From the NCBI RefSeq assembly GCF_001426405.1, contig NZ_LMEP01000024.1, positions 42,678 to 106,677 of the forward strand: a stretch of DNA of 64,000 nt, in the 5' to 3' direction. Below, in pieces: positions 46,048 to 54,556 of this stretch; the first letter of the stretch is position 1, and the number at the start of each line of letters is the position of its first letter. Made by a program: the position numbers and the translations under genes. Below the pieces are notes generated by a model. That model searched no databases. It was given only the letters and a program-made list of their open reading frames with translations, and had not been told where the DNA came from. This DNA is from Streptomyces sp. Root1304 (GTDB lineage: Bacteria > Actinomycetota > Actinomycetes > Streptomycetales > Streptomycetaceae).

Positions 46048-46464
46048 ATGAAGTACCTGGTGATGGTGCAGGGCTCGGATGCCGACTACGAGGCGATGAT
46101 GGGCCGCCCCACCGCGAACAGTCCCGCCTGGACCAAGTCGGACCTCAAGGCGATGTTCGACCACATGAACGGGATCAACGAGGAGCTGGCGGCGTCCGGC
46201 GAGATGCTCGACGCACAGGGCCTGACCGCCCCGGCCACGACCCGCTTCGTGTCGGTGGACGGCGACGGCAAGCCGGTCGTCACGGACGGCCCGTACGCGG
46301 AGACCAAGGAGGTCATCGTCGGCTTCTGGATCCTCGACTGCGCGTCCCTGGAGCGCGTGACGGAGATCGCCGCCCGAGTGGCCCGCTGCCCGCAGCCCGC
46401 CGGCGCCCCGGAGTACCCGGTGGTCATCCGCCCGATCGACGAAACCGGCCCGAGCCAGGACTGA
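46048..46464 (+). CDS. YciI/DGPF-domain protein
   Basis: A 138-residue protein of the YCII-related (DGPF) superfamily: MKYLVMVQGSD, a central FVSVDGDGKPVVTDGPYAETKEVIVGFWIL where the DGPF-type motif reads DGPYAE, and a terminal IRPID. In actinobacteria these often precede an ECF sigma factor, but none is here. ATG 46048 has GAGGAGG 6 nt upstream. Confidence 0.88.
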   Translation: MKYLVMVQGSDADYEAMMGRPTANSPAWTKSDLKAMFDHMNGINEELAASGEMLDAQGLTAPATTRFVSVDGDGKPVVTDGPYAETKEVIVGFWILDCASLERVTEIAARVARCPQPAGAPEYPVVIRPIDETGPSQD

Positions 46465-46675
46465 GCACGGGCGACGGGCATCCGGTCTCCCGGTCTCCCG
46501 GTAGGCGCGCGACGCGCTCGCCGAGGGGCCGGTTCGGGCCGTCACCCCACCCCGTTCGTCCAAGTTTCACATTGCCTCCCCAATCTCCGGTTGCGGACGC
46601 TACGGTTCCCACGGGGGCGCCCATCACCCCCGAGGCGCACGGCGCACGCACATCGCGAAGGGTCCGGGGGGACGC

Positions 46676-48841
46676 ATGCACGAGATGTCCAAGGGAGCCA
46701 ACATCGGGCTGGCGGCCCTCAGTGAGGACGTCGGCTCAGTCGTCGTCGGTCTGAGCTGGAGCAGCGCGACCGGCGACGGCGACGCGGACGTCTCGGTGTT
46801 GCTGGTCGACGCCGACGGCAAGGTGCGCGGGGACTCCGACTTCTACTTCTACAACCACCCCGCCGCCGAGGACGGCAGCGTGCAGCTGCTGGGGAAGGTG
46901 CCGACCGAGAACGGCAGCGAGGACCGCATCAGCCTGGACCTGACGGCGCTCCCGGCGGACGTCGCGACCGTGGTGGTCGCCGCCAGCCAGTACGGCGGCG
47001 CCTGTTTCGGCGATCTGGACGACCTGCGCATGTCGGTCAGCGACCGTTCGGGCGAGGTGCTGCTCGGCTTCTCCATCCCGGACGCCACGATCGAGACGGC
47101 CTTCATCTTCGGCGAGCTGTACCGGCGGAACGACGAGTGGAAGTTCCGCGCCGTGGGGCAGGGGTACGAGACCGGGCTCGCCGGGCTCGCCACCGACTTC
47201 GGCATCTCCGTCGACGAGGGCGAGGCCGAGGGTGAGGGTCAGGGCGAGGAGCTGAGCGAGGCCGGTGCGGAAGCCGCGCCGGCCGGTCCCTCCGCGCCCG
47301 TCACCGACACGGCTCAGGGCTCCCCCGCCGACGCGTCTTCGGCCCCGGGCGCTCCCCGCGCCGACAGTGCCGCCCTGATTCCCGCTCAGGCCACCGGCCC
47401 GGCGGACCACCCGGCCGCCGCGCCCGCCGACCACCCGGCCGCCGCCCCCGCCGTCCCCGACGGGACGCCGCCGCCCGCCCGGCGTCGAGGCGCCCGGACG
47501 GCCAAGAAGAAGGTCACGCTCCCGAAGGCCGTGAAGAAGTCCCTGGCCGAGAACGACTCCTGGAAGCCGGCCCGGCTCTTCCCCGTTCCCTCCTACAAGA
47601 GCGACCGGGAGCGCGAGGTGCGTGCCACGTCCGTGCTGCTGTCGGTCATGGCGGAGGTGCCGGAGTTCGGCCGCCGCCTCACCGCGGGGTTCGGCGCTCC
47701 CGCCGGCCGGATGCAGACCTTCACCGAGGTGTCGCTCCCGCACGGCGACACTCCGAAGCGGCCGGACGGCGTCATCCGGACCGAGCGGGCCGGAAAGCTG
47801 TGGACGGCGCTCGTGGAGACGAAGACCAACGGCAATCCCCTGAAGTCCGAGCAGGTCCAGAACTACATGGACATCGCGGCACGGCGCGGGTACGAGGCCG
47901 TCATCACGCTCTCCAACGACGTGGCGCTCGAAGGCAGTCCGCTGGTCGAGGTCAAGACGGACGGGCGGCGCAAGCACAAGGTCTCGCTCTGGCACCTGTC
48001 GTGGGCGGAGGTGGCCCACCAGGCGCAGATGCTGATCCGGCACGAGGGCGTGGGCAACGCCGCCCACGCCTGGCTGCTCCAGGAGCTGCTCCACTACCTC
48101 CAGCACGAGAACTCCGGCTGCCACGGCTTCCAGAACATGGGCCCGTCGTGGGTGCCCGTGCGCAACGGCATCGACAGCGAGACCCTGTGCCAGGGCGATC
48201 CCCGCGCGGTGGAGGTCGTGGAGAGCTGGGAGCGCCTGATCCGTCAGGTCTGTCTGCGGCTGGGCGGCGAGCTCGGCCAGAAGGCCCTGCCGGTGCAGCG
48301 TGCCAAGCGCGGCTCCGACCCGAAGTCCCGGCGTGCGGAGCTGGCCGACCTGCTGTGCGAGGAGGGGAAGCTCTCCGCCGAACTGCGGGTCGACGGGGCG
48401 CGGAGCATCCTGTCCATCACCGCGGATCTCCGAACGGGCAAGATCCGGACGTCCATCGACGTGCCCGCGCCGGACGGTTCGTACCCGCTGTCGGTCGCGA
48501 AGCGGCTCCTGCGCGTTCTGGACGAGGCCCCCGCCGACCTGCACGTGGAGACCCTGCTGGAGGACGGGAAGGGGCCGCGCGGAACCCTGGAGCGCCTCCG
48601 TCCCGAGCCCGGGGACCTGCTGCCCAAGGACGGCGCGGAGATCACCGGGTTCCGGCTCTCGCTCTTCAAGGGCATGGGCAACAGCCGGGGCGGTACGGAG
48701 TCGGGGTTCATCCGCAGCATCGACGACGCCGTCGACCGCTTCTACAGCTCGGTCGTCGCGCACCTGGGCCAGTTCGGCGAGCAGCGCCGGAGCCCTCGGC
48801 AGCGGTCCGCCGCCGGCGGCGAAGGAACCGCCGCCGGATGA
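46676..48841 (+). CDS. TerD domain fused to a predicted PD-(D/E)XK nuclease domain
   Basis: A 721-residue two-part protein. Residues 4-178 are a TerD domain (SKGANIGL, SDFYFYNHP, and the hallmark FGELYRRNDEWKFRAVGQGY), with a shortened calcium-site loop (LLGKVPTENGSEDRISLDL). A disordered Glu then Ala/Pro linker (180-275, with a duplicated DHPAAAPA) leads to a Lys-rich patch and a C-terminal region where E351, D364 (RPDGVI), E381-T-K383 (ALVETKTNG) and Q393 fit a PD-(D/E)XK restriction-like core. A further 330 residues follow. Ter proteins act in tellurite, phage and stress resistance. Start ATG 46676; ATG 46685 is possible. Confidence 0.8.
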   Translation: MHEMSKGANIGLAALSEDVGSVVVGLSWSSATGDGDADVSVLLVDADGKVRGDSDFYFYNHPAAEDGSVQLLGKVPTENGSEDRISLDLTALPADVATVVVAASQYGGACFGDLDDLRMSVSDRSGEVLLGFSIPDATIETAFIFGELYRRNDEWKFRAVGQGYETGLAGLATDFGISVDEGEAEGEGQGEELSEAGAEAAPAGPSAPVTDTAQGSPADASSAPGAPRADSAALIPAQATGPADHPAAAPADHPAAAPAVPDGTPPPARRRGARTAKKKVTLPKAVKKSLAENDSWKPARLFPVPSYKSDREREVRATSVLLSVMAEVPEFGRRLTAGFGAPAGRMQTFTEVSLPHGDTPKRPDGVIRTERAGKLWTALVETKTNGNPLKSEQVQNYMDIAARRGYEAVITLSNDVALEGSPLVEVKTDGRRKHKVSLWHLSWAEVAHQAQMLIRHEGVGNAAHAWLLQELLHYLQHENSGCHGFQNMGPSWVPVRNGIDSETLCQGDPRAVEVVESWERLIRQVCLRLGGELGQKALPVQRAKRGSDPKSRRAELADLLCEEGKLSAELRVDGARSILSITADLRTGKIRTSIDVPAPDGSYPLSVAKRLLRVLDEAPADLHVETLLEDGKGPRGTLERLRPEPGDLLPKDGAEITGFRLSLFKGMGNSRGGTESGFIRSIDDAVDRFYSSVVAHLGQFGEQRRSPRQRSAAGGEGTAAG

Positions 48842-48899
48842 TCCGGTCGCGGACCGGCCGCCACCTGGTGGCGGCCGGTCCGCGTGTGGGCGACCGCCC

Positions 48900-50372
48900 T
48901 CAGTGCAGCCCGTGTCCGTGGGGGTTCGTTCGGGTGTGGGGGTGGGATCGGGGGATCAGAAGCAGGGACGTCAGGGCTGTGGTCGCGGCTGTCAGGGTGC
49001 AGGCCGTGAAGGCGGTCGTGAAGCCTGGCGGGGTGGGGGGTGTGGTGGTCAGGGCCAGGGTGGAGGCGAGGGCCACGCCCAGGGAGCCGCCCAGTTCGTG
49101 GAAGGTGTTCACGATGCCCGAGGCGAGGCCCGCCTCGGGTGGGGTGATCAGGCCGAGGGCCGTCGTCGTCGCCGTCACGAAGACCGCGCCCAGGCCGAAC
49201 GCCGCCGTCGCCAGGGACGGCAGGACCGTGGTCCACGGGCCCGACGCGGGGTCCAGTACGGCCAGCGGCAGGCAGCCCAGGGCCGCGACCGTCATGCCGC
49301 CGGCCGCGCAGGCGCGCGGGCCCGCCGTCATCACCAGGCGGGAGCCCAGGTGCGCGCCGACCGCTGTCGCCAGGGCGACCGGGAGGAACAGCAGGCCGGT
49401 GCGGAGCGCGTCGAGGCCGTGGACGTACTGGAGCCGCAGCGAGCCCAGGAAGAAGAAGGAGATCAGCAGCGCCGTCGCGACCAGCATCAGGAGCGAGCCC
49501 GCCACCACCGGCCGCCGGGTCAGCATCCGCAGGTCCATCAGCGGGGTGCGGGTCCGGCGTTCCGCCGCCGCGAAGGCGCCGTAGAGCACGAGCGCGCCGA
49601 GCAGCGGGAGCAGGGTCGCCGCCGCCGTCCAGCCGGAGTCGCCCGCCCGGACCAGGCCGTAGACGAGTGCGCCGGTCGCCGTGGTGACGAGCAGGGCGCC
49701 GGGGACGTCCAGGCCGCCGGTCCCGGTGCGCTTCCCGGTGGGCCCCGTGGGCAGGGGCCGTGCCGTCGGGCGTACGGCCTTCGGGAGCGCGAGCAGCAGT
49801 GCCAGGCCCACCGGGACGTTCACGTGGAAGATCCAGGGCCATCCCGGGCCCGCGGTCAGCGCGCCGCCCAGCAGGACGCCGACCGCCGATCCCGTACCGC
49901 CGACGGCCGCCCAGACGCCCAGCGCCTTCGGGCGTTCCGCGCCCCGGAACATCGTGGTGACCAGTGCCAGCGCCGCCGGGGAGAGGAGTGCGGCGCCGAC
50001 GCCCTGGGCCGCGCGCCCCGCGAGCAGGACCCCGGCGTCCGGCGCCAGGCCGCAGGTCAGGGACGCGGCCGTGAACAGGGCCAGTCCGGCGAGGAGCACC
50101 CGGCGGGCGCCGAGGGCGTCCGCGAGCCGGCCGCCGAGCAGCATCAGGCCGCCGAAGCAGAGGGTGTACGTGGTGACGACCCAGGTCAGGGCCGTACGCC
50201 CGAGGCCCAGATCGGTCGCGACGGCCGGCAGGGCCACGTTCACCACGGTCACGTCGAGGATCAGCATGAACTGCGCCGCGCAGATCAGCGCCAGGGCCGT
50301 CCAGCGGCGCGGGTCGGGGTCGGGTTCGGGGTGTGCCAGGGCAGGGGTGGGTACGGCGGAGTCGGTGGGCAT
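48900..50372 (-). CDS. MFS drug exporter, DHA2 (EmrB/QacA) family
   Basis: A 490-residue transporter with about 14 helices. Motif LILDVTVVNVALPAV (D1) at helix 1, GGRLADALGARR (motif A) after helix 2 and GRAAQGVGAALLSPAAL (motif B/C) are all present, which fits proton-driven multidrug export. ATG 50372. The promoter region carries a strong palindromic operator shared with the divergent TetR gene, so it is a classic repressor-exporter pair. Confidence 0.93.
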   Translation of the reverse strand: MPTDSAVPTPALAHPEPDPDPRRWTALALICAAQFMLILDVTVVNVALPAVATDLGLGRTALTWVVTTYTLCFGGLMLLGGRLADALGARRVLLAGLALFTAASLTCGLAPDAGVLLAGRAAQGVGAALLSPAALALVTTMFRGAERPKALGVWAAVGGTGSAVGVLLGGALTAGPGWPWIFHVNVPVGLALLLALPKAVRPTARPLPTGPTGKRTGTGGLDVPGALLVTTATGALVYGLVRAGDSGWTAAATLLPLLGALVLYGAFAAAERRTRTPLMDLRMLTRRPVVAGSLLMLVATALLISFFFLGSLRLQYVHGLDALRTGLLFLPVALATAVGAHLGSRLVMTAGPRACAAGGMTVAALGCLPLAVLDPASGPWTTVLPSLATAAFGLGAVFVTATTTALGLITPPEAGLASGIVNTFHELGGSLGVALASTLALTTTPPTPPGFTTAFTACTLTAATTALTSLLLIPRSHPHTRTNPHGHGLH

Positions 50373-50377
50373 AACTG

Positions 50378-50417
50378 AACTGTACGGCACAGTACAGTTG
50401 AACTCAAGAGTACAGTT
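50378..50417. promoter_or_regulatory. TetR operator between the MFS exporter and its repressor
   Basis: AACTGTAC (50378-50385) and GTACAGTT (50392-50399) form a perfect inverted repeat with a 6-nt spacer; a third GTACAGTT half-site lies at 50410-50417. The site covers the probable promoters of both divergent genes. Confidence 0.8.
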
Positions 50418-50436
50418 CCGTTGGTAGGGTTCACCC

Positions 50437-51165
50437 ATGGACGCTCCCTCCGCCAAGCCCGCCGCCGAAGGCCCCTCCGGCCCCCGCGCCGCCCGCAAGC
50501 GCCAGGCCGTCCTGCGGGCCGCCCGCGACCTCTTCCTCCGCGAGGGCTTCGGCGTCGGCATGGACGCCATCGCCGCCGAGGCCGGCGTCTCCAAGGTGAC
50601 CGTCTACAACCACTTCGGCAGCAAGGAAGCCCTCTTCACCGCCGTCGTCGCCGGCGCCCTCGACGAACCCCTGTCCGGCCACGGAGGCGAGGGGCGCACC
50701 CCCGACGGACACACCGGCGAAGGACGCACTGACGGACAGGGGCTCACCGGCGCCCCCGACCTCGCCCGGCTCGTCGCCGCCGAAGGCCCCGACGAACTGC
50801 GCGCCGCCCTCACCGAGGCCGGCCGCGCCTGGAGCCGCGCCGTACGCGCCGACGACGAGGGCCGCGCCCTGCGCACCCTCGTCGCCACCGAACTCCACCG
50901 CTTCCCCGAGCTGGGCCGCGCCTGGCGCGCCCACGGCCCCGCCGGGCACCACCCCGCCGTCGCGGACGCCCTGCGCACCCTCGCCGAGCGGAACCTGCTC
51001 GACATCCCCGACCTGGAGGTCGCCGTCCTCCAGCTCTACTCGCTGCTCGTCTTCCCGCAGATGGTGTTCGAGCAGTACGGGACCGAGCTCGCCGACGGAC
51101 TGGGCGAGCGGCTGCTCGTCGACGGGGTGGAGATGTTCCTCCGGCGCTACTCCCCCGCCCCCTGA
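50437..51165 (+). CDS. TetR-family repressor of the MFS exporter
   Basis: A 242-residue regulator. The N-terminal HTH (ARKRQAVLRAARDLFLREGF...GVSKVTVYNHFGSKEALF) is typical TetR_N. A Gly/Thr-rich insertion after the first domain (HGGEGRTPDGHTGEGRTDGQG) is unusual. The C-terminal half is a TetR_C-like ligand domain. It should bind the adjacent palindrome. Its 3' end overlaps the convergent rhodanese gene by 19 bp. Confidence 0.92.
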   Translation: MDAPSAKPAAEGPSGPRAARKRQAVLRAARDLFLREGFGVGMDAIAAEAGVSKVTVYNHFGSKEALFTAVVAGALDEPLSGHGGEGRTPDGHTGEGRTDGQGLTGAPDLARLVAAEGPDELRAALTEAGRAWSRAVRADDEGRALRTLVATELHRFPELGRAWRAHGPAGHHPAVADALRTLAERNLLDIPDLEVAVLQLYSLLVFPQMVFEQYGTELADGLGERLLVDGVEMFLRRYSPAP

Positions 51166-51752
51166 CGCAGCCGGGCCAGCGTCGCGTCCATGTCGACCGC
51201 GCACGCGCTCGCCCGGTTGTACGGGAGCTTGCCGAGCATCAGCGCCATGCCGCAGGTGTTGGTGAGCGCCGAGAAGACGAGGCCGCCCGCGACGCCCGCC
51301 GAGAGCAGCTGGAACGCCGGGTGGACCAGCACGCCGAGCAGCAGGCCGAGCAGCACCAGCGAGCCCGCGACCAGCCGCACCTGGCGGTCCATCGCCCACA
51401 CCGGCTTCGCCGGAGCGCCCGCCGGGCGGTCCAGGCCGTGGCCGCGCGCCGCCCAGCCGCTCGTACCGCCGTCGAGGTCGTACGCGCTCACGCCTTCCGC
51501 CGCGAGCTGCGCGCAGGCCCTGGCCGAGCGGTTGCCCGACTGGCAGACGACCAGCACTCCGCCGCGCGCCGCCGCCTCCCGGAGGGCGGGGACGGCGCGG
51601 GCGAGCCGGTCGAGCGGGACGTTCACGGCGCCGGGCACATGGCCGGAGGCGTACTCGCCGGGCGTGCGCACGTCGACGACGGTCAGGCCGGCCAGCCGGG
51701 TGCGGGCCTGGTCGGGATCGAGCAGGAGGGGTGCGTTCATGGCAGGTGTCAT
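51147..51752 (-). CDS. Rhodanese domain fused to a DUF2892 membrane anchor (YgaP-like)
   Basis: A 201-residue inner-membrane sulfurtransferase. The rhodanese domain (VVDVRTPGEYASGHVPGAVNVPLD) has active-site C70 in CQSGNRSARAC, and two helices follow (VRLVAGSLVLLGLLLGVLV and a second around GLVFSALTNTCGMALML). YgaP-type proteins carry persulfide sulfur. ATG 51752 is used; ATG 51740 is equally possible. The promoter faces the CsoR/CstR-type gene and shares the 51791 operator. Confidence 0.88.
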   Translation of the reverse strand: MTPAMNAPLLLDPDQARTRLAGLTVVDVRTPGEYASGHVPGAVNVPLDRLARAVPALREAAARGGVLVVCQSGNRSARACAQLAAEGVSAYDLDGGTSGWAARGHGLDRPAGAPAKPVWAMDRQVRLVAGSLVLLGLLLGVLVHPAFQLLSAGVAGGLVFSALTNTCGMALMLGKLPYNRASACAVDMDATLARLRQGAGE

Positions 51753-51790
51753 CCTTGGTCTTCGACGGGACCCCGTGCGGGGGAGTAAAT

Positions 51791-51804
51791 TACCCCCTGG
51801 GGTA
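51791..51804. promoter_or_regulatory. CsoR/CstR-type operator, site 1
   Basis: TACCCCCTGGGGTA, a near-perfect palindrome between the divergent rhodanese and regulator genes. The TACCCC-GGGGTA form matches known CsoR/CstR operators. Confidence 0.8.
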
Positions 51805-51821
51805 TCTGTGGAGGAGTGGCT

Positions 51822-52109
51822 GTGGAACTGGATCTCGCTGGTGCGGAGCTGAAGGCAGTCCTGAACCGGCTCCGCCGCGCTCAGGGCCAGATCTCCGGAG
51901 TGATCCGGATGATCGAGGAGGGCCGGGACTGCGAGGAGGTCGTGACCCAGCTGGCCGCCGCCTCCCGCGCCCTCGACCGGGCCGGGTTCGCGATCATCGC
52001 GACCGGGCTCCAGCAGTGCCTGACCGACATCGAGGGCGGCCGCAAGGACGGCGAGGACCCGAACGCGATGCGCGCCCGGCTGGAGAAGCTCTTCCTGTCG
52101 CTGGCGTAA
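51822..52109 (+). CDS. CsoR/RcnR-family sensor, probably CstR-like persulfide type
   Basis: A 95-residue all-helical repressor (DUF156). Copper-sensing CsoR uses a Cys-His-Cys triad; here C37 and C66 are present but the His four residues before the second Cys is G62. Two cysteines without the His is the pattern of the persulfide sensor CstR. The neighbours, a rhodanese and a TauE/SafE permease, match known cst gene sets. GTG 51822 is preferred over GTG 51816 because GGAGGA lies 6 nt before it. Confidence 0.87.
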   Translation: MELDLAGAELKAVLNRLRRAQGQISGVIRMIEEGRDCEEVVTQLAAASRALDRAGFAIIATGLQQCLTDIEGGRKDGEDPNAMRARLEKLFLSLA

Positions 52110-52239
52110 GCGGGAGGGGTACGGGACCGGGCAGGGGTACGGGACCGGGCAGCGGTACGGCCGTGGGCGTCGGCATCAGCCGAGGTACGCCCCCCCCCGG
52201 CGTCGGCGTCGGCCGGGGTACGGCCATCGGCGTCGCCAC

Positions 52240-52977
52240 TCAGAACACCACCGCGTCCAGCAGCATCAGCCCCGCCACCCCGAGCAGTGCCGCCCCGAAG
52301 ATCCGGCGCAGAGTGTCGCCCGAGACCTTCGACGCGAGGCGCCGGCCGTCCCAGGCGCCCAGGATCGCCGCCCCCGCGAAGGGGGCGATCACCGCCCAGT
52401 CCAGGGCGTCGGCCGTGCCCGCCCTGGCCAGCAGCGCCGCAAGCGCGTTCGCCGCGACGACCAGCAGGCTCGTCCCCACCGCCGTGCGCATCCGCAGGCC
52501 CACGACCTGCACGAGCGCCGGCACGGTGAGGAATCCGCCGCCCACCCCGAGGATCCCGGTGACCGCACCGAGCCCGGCACCCGCGCCCGCGACGGCCGGG
52601 GCCGGCCTGCGGACGCCCTCGGCGCCGGACGCGGGCCTGAGCATCCGTACCGCCGCGATCCCCGCCACCGCCGCGAACCCGGCGGTGAGCAGCGCCTCCG
52701 GGAGCCGGGTCGCGAGGAGACCGCCGAGCGCCGCCGGGACGATTCCCGCCGCCGCGAAGAGCGCGCCGGTGCCCCAGCGGACGTTCCCGTCCTTGGCGTG
52801 GCCGTAGAGCGCGGTCGCGGAGGTCGCGAGGACGATCAGGAGGCTCGCGGTGGCGGCGGCGGGCGGGGTGAAGCCGAGCAGGTAGATCAGGACCGGGACG
52901 GCGAGGACGCTGCCTCCGCCGCCGAGCGCCCCGAGCGCGAGCCCGACGACGGCGCCGGCCGCGAGGGCGATCACCAT
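52240..52977 (-). CDS. TauE/SafE (TSUP) family sulfite/organosulfur exporter
   Basis: A 245-residue membrane protein with seven to eight helices and the duplicated TSUP half-motifs GALGGGGSVLAVPVLIYLLG and GILGVGGGFLTVPALV. Family members export sulfite, sulfoacetate or thiosulfate. Two palindromic operators lie 69 and 114 nt upstream, so control by the CstR-like regulator is likely. ATG 52977. A weakly repeated GGTACGG-rich stretch of 130 nt separates its 3' end from the regulator. Confidence 0.92.
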   Translation of the reverse strand: MVIALAAGAVVGLALGALGGGGSVLAVPVLIYLLGFTPPAAATASLLIVLATSATALYGHAKDGNVRWGTGALFAAAGIVPAALGGLLATRLPEALLTAGFAAVAGIAAVRMLRPASGAEGVRRPAPAVAGAGAGLGAVTGILGVGGGFLTVPALVQVVGLRMRTAVGTSLLVVAANALAALLARAGTADALDWAVIAPFAGAAILGAWDGRRLASKVSGDTLRRIFGAALLGVAGLMLLDAVVF

Positions 52978-53045
52978 CGGGCGGGCCGAGGCGGTTCGAT
53001 GAGCGGCACGGTTGCCCCTTTCGGAGACCGGAGGAGGGCCGACAT

Positions 53046-53059
53046 TACCCCCGGGGGTA
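53046..53059. promoter_or_regulatory. CsoR/CstR-type operator, site 2
   Basis: TACCCCCGGGGGTA, a perfect 14-bp palindrome upstream of the TauE/SafE gene. Confidence 0.8.
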
Positions 53060-53090
53060 TACGTGGTAACGGAATCGACCTTAACAGATG

Positions 53091-53104
53091 TACCCCCGGG
53101 GGTA
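53091..53104. promoter_or_regulatory. CsoR/CstR-type operator, site 3
   Basis: A second identical TACCCCCGGGGGTA, 45 bp from site 2, on the side of the divergent TetR gene. Confidence 0.75.
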
Positions 53105-53131
53105 TCCGGGAGGGCCCTGCTTCCCGACTGG

Positions 53132-53161
53132 GCGGACGCCTAAGCGGATGCCTATCCGCTT
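53132..53161. promoter_or_regulatory. Candidate operator for the TetR gene at 53257
   Basis: AAGCGGAT (53142-53149) and ATCCGCTT (53154-53161) form a perfect inverted repeat with spacer GCCT; GCGGAYGCCTA is also repeated directly (from 53132 and 53144). It lies about 95 bp before the TetR start. Confidence 0.5.
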
Positions 53162-53256
53162 CATTCCGGCGGCAGGTATGCTCGGGAGCACGAGCGACAG
53201 GAAGCGGCCGGGACAGGGGGAGACGGGACGCGCACGACCGGCAGAGGAGCCGACAG

Positions 53257-53895
53257 ATGAGCACCGAGAACCAGCGGGCCGGAGGCACGCCTGCGGCGGT
53301 GACGCCCGCCCTGCTCCCCACCGTCGGGACCCCCACTCCCGAGCGCGCCGACGCCGCCCGCAACCGCCGCAAGATCCTCGACGCCGCCGCCCGGATCGTC
53401 GCCGAGGACGGCCCCGAGGCCGTCACCATGAACCAGGTCGCCCACGCCAGCGGCATCGGCGTCGGCACCGTCTACCGCCGCTTCGGCGACGTCACCCAGC
53501 TCCTGTGGGCCCTGCTCGACGACCGCGAGCGGCAGTTCCAGCAGGCGTACATGAGCGGCCCGCCGCCGCTCGGTCCCGGCGCCCCCGCCGAGGAACGGCT
53601 CGACGCCTTCCTCGACGCCCTCGTCGACCGGGTCGGCGAGCAGCGCGAGATCCTGCTCGCCGCCCACTCCGCCGCGCCCCGCGCCCGCTACCACGGCGGC
53701 GCGTACGGCCTGATGCACACCCATGTCGCCCTGCTCATCGGCCGGCTCAGGCCCGGGGCCGACAGCGCGCTCCTCGCGCACCTGCTGCTCGCGCCGTTCT
53801 CGCCCGACGTCATGCACCACCTGACGGTCGAACGGGAGCTGTCGGCGGACCACCTGAAGGCGGGCCTGCGCGAACTCCTCCGGCTCCGCGCCTGA
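53257..53895 (+). CDS. TetR-family transcriptional regulator
   Basis: A 212-residue regulator. After a Pro/Thr-rich N-terminal extension of about 35 residues comes the HTH (RRKILDAAARIVAEDGPEAVTMNQVAHASGIGVGTVYRRFGDVTQLL). The ligand domain is unremarkable. ATG 53257 has GAGGAG 7 nt upstream. It is divergent from the TauE/SafE gene; whether it controls it or the downstream hydrolases is unknown. Confidence 0.9.
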   Translation: MSTENQRAGGTPAAVTPALLPTVGTPTPERADAARNRRKILDAAARIVAEDGPEAVTMNQVAHASGIGVGTVYRRFGDVTQLLWALLDDRERQFQQAYMSGPPPLGPGAPAEERLDAFLDALVDRVGEQREILLAAHSAAPRARYHGGAYGLMHTHVALLIGRLRPGADSALLAHLLLAPFSPDVMHHLTVERELSADHLKAGLRELLRLRA

Positions 53896-53982
53896 GCCGG
53901 AGCGCCACGGCCGCGCGCGTCCGGGTGACCGCCTGACGGACGACGGTGGACCCGGAACGCCCGCCGGTCGCAGGATCGTGCC

Positions 53983-54546
53983 ATGACCACGTATCTGATC
54001 CTGCACGGCTACGAGAACCACCGTCCGCCCGGCCACTGGCAGCACTGGCTCGCCGGGGAGCTCCGGGCGCGCGGCCACGAGGTGCGCTACCCGCAGCTCC
54101 CCGAGCCCGACGCGCCCGTGCTCGCCGACTGGCTCGCCGCCCTGGAGGAGCACGGGAAGCGGCCCGCCGAGGGGGAGTTCGTGGTCCTCGCGCACAGCCT
54201 GTCCGTACTGCTCTGGCTGCGCGCCGGGGAGCGCCGCCCGGAGGCCGACCGGGTGCTGCTCGTCGCCCCGCCCTCGCCGCCGGTGACCGCCTCGATCCCG
54301 CCGATCGCCGCCTTCGCGGACGGGCTCGACCTCGCCGAGCGTGGCCTCGACGCGGCGCGCCTGGTGTACGGGGACGGGGACCCGTACTGCCCCGAGGGCG
54401 CCGACCTGCACTACGGCCTGCCGCTCGGGCTCGACGTGGACCACGTACCGGGCGGGAAGCACCTCAACCCCGATTCGGGGTACGGGGAATGGGCCTCGCT
54501 CCTGGCCTGGTGCGAGGACCCCGCCGTGCGGATCGGGGGCCGGTAG
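53983..54546 (+). CDS. RBBP9/YdeN-type serine hydrolase
   Basis: A 187-residue minimal alpha/beta hydrolase: YLILHGYENHRPPGHWQHWLA at the N-terminus, nucleophile S72 in LAHSLSV, acid in YGDGDPYCP and His in PGGKHLN. This is the RBBP9/YdeN family, with no established bacterial substrate. ATG 53983. It ends 10 nt before the next hydrolase gene, so the two form a unit. Confidence 0.88.
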   Translation: MTTYLILHGYENHRPPGHWQHWLAGELRARGHEVRYPQLPEPDAPVLADWLAALEEHGKRPAEGEFVVLAHSLSVLLWLRAGERRPEADRVLLVAPPSPPVTASIPPIAAFADGLDLAERGLDAARLVYGDGDPYCPEGADLHYGLPLGLDVDHVPGGKHLNPDSGYGEWASLLAWCEDPAVRIGGR

Positions 54547-54556
54547 GGTCGGCCGG

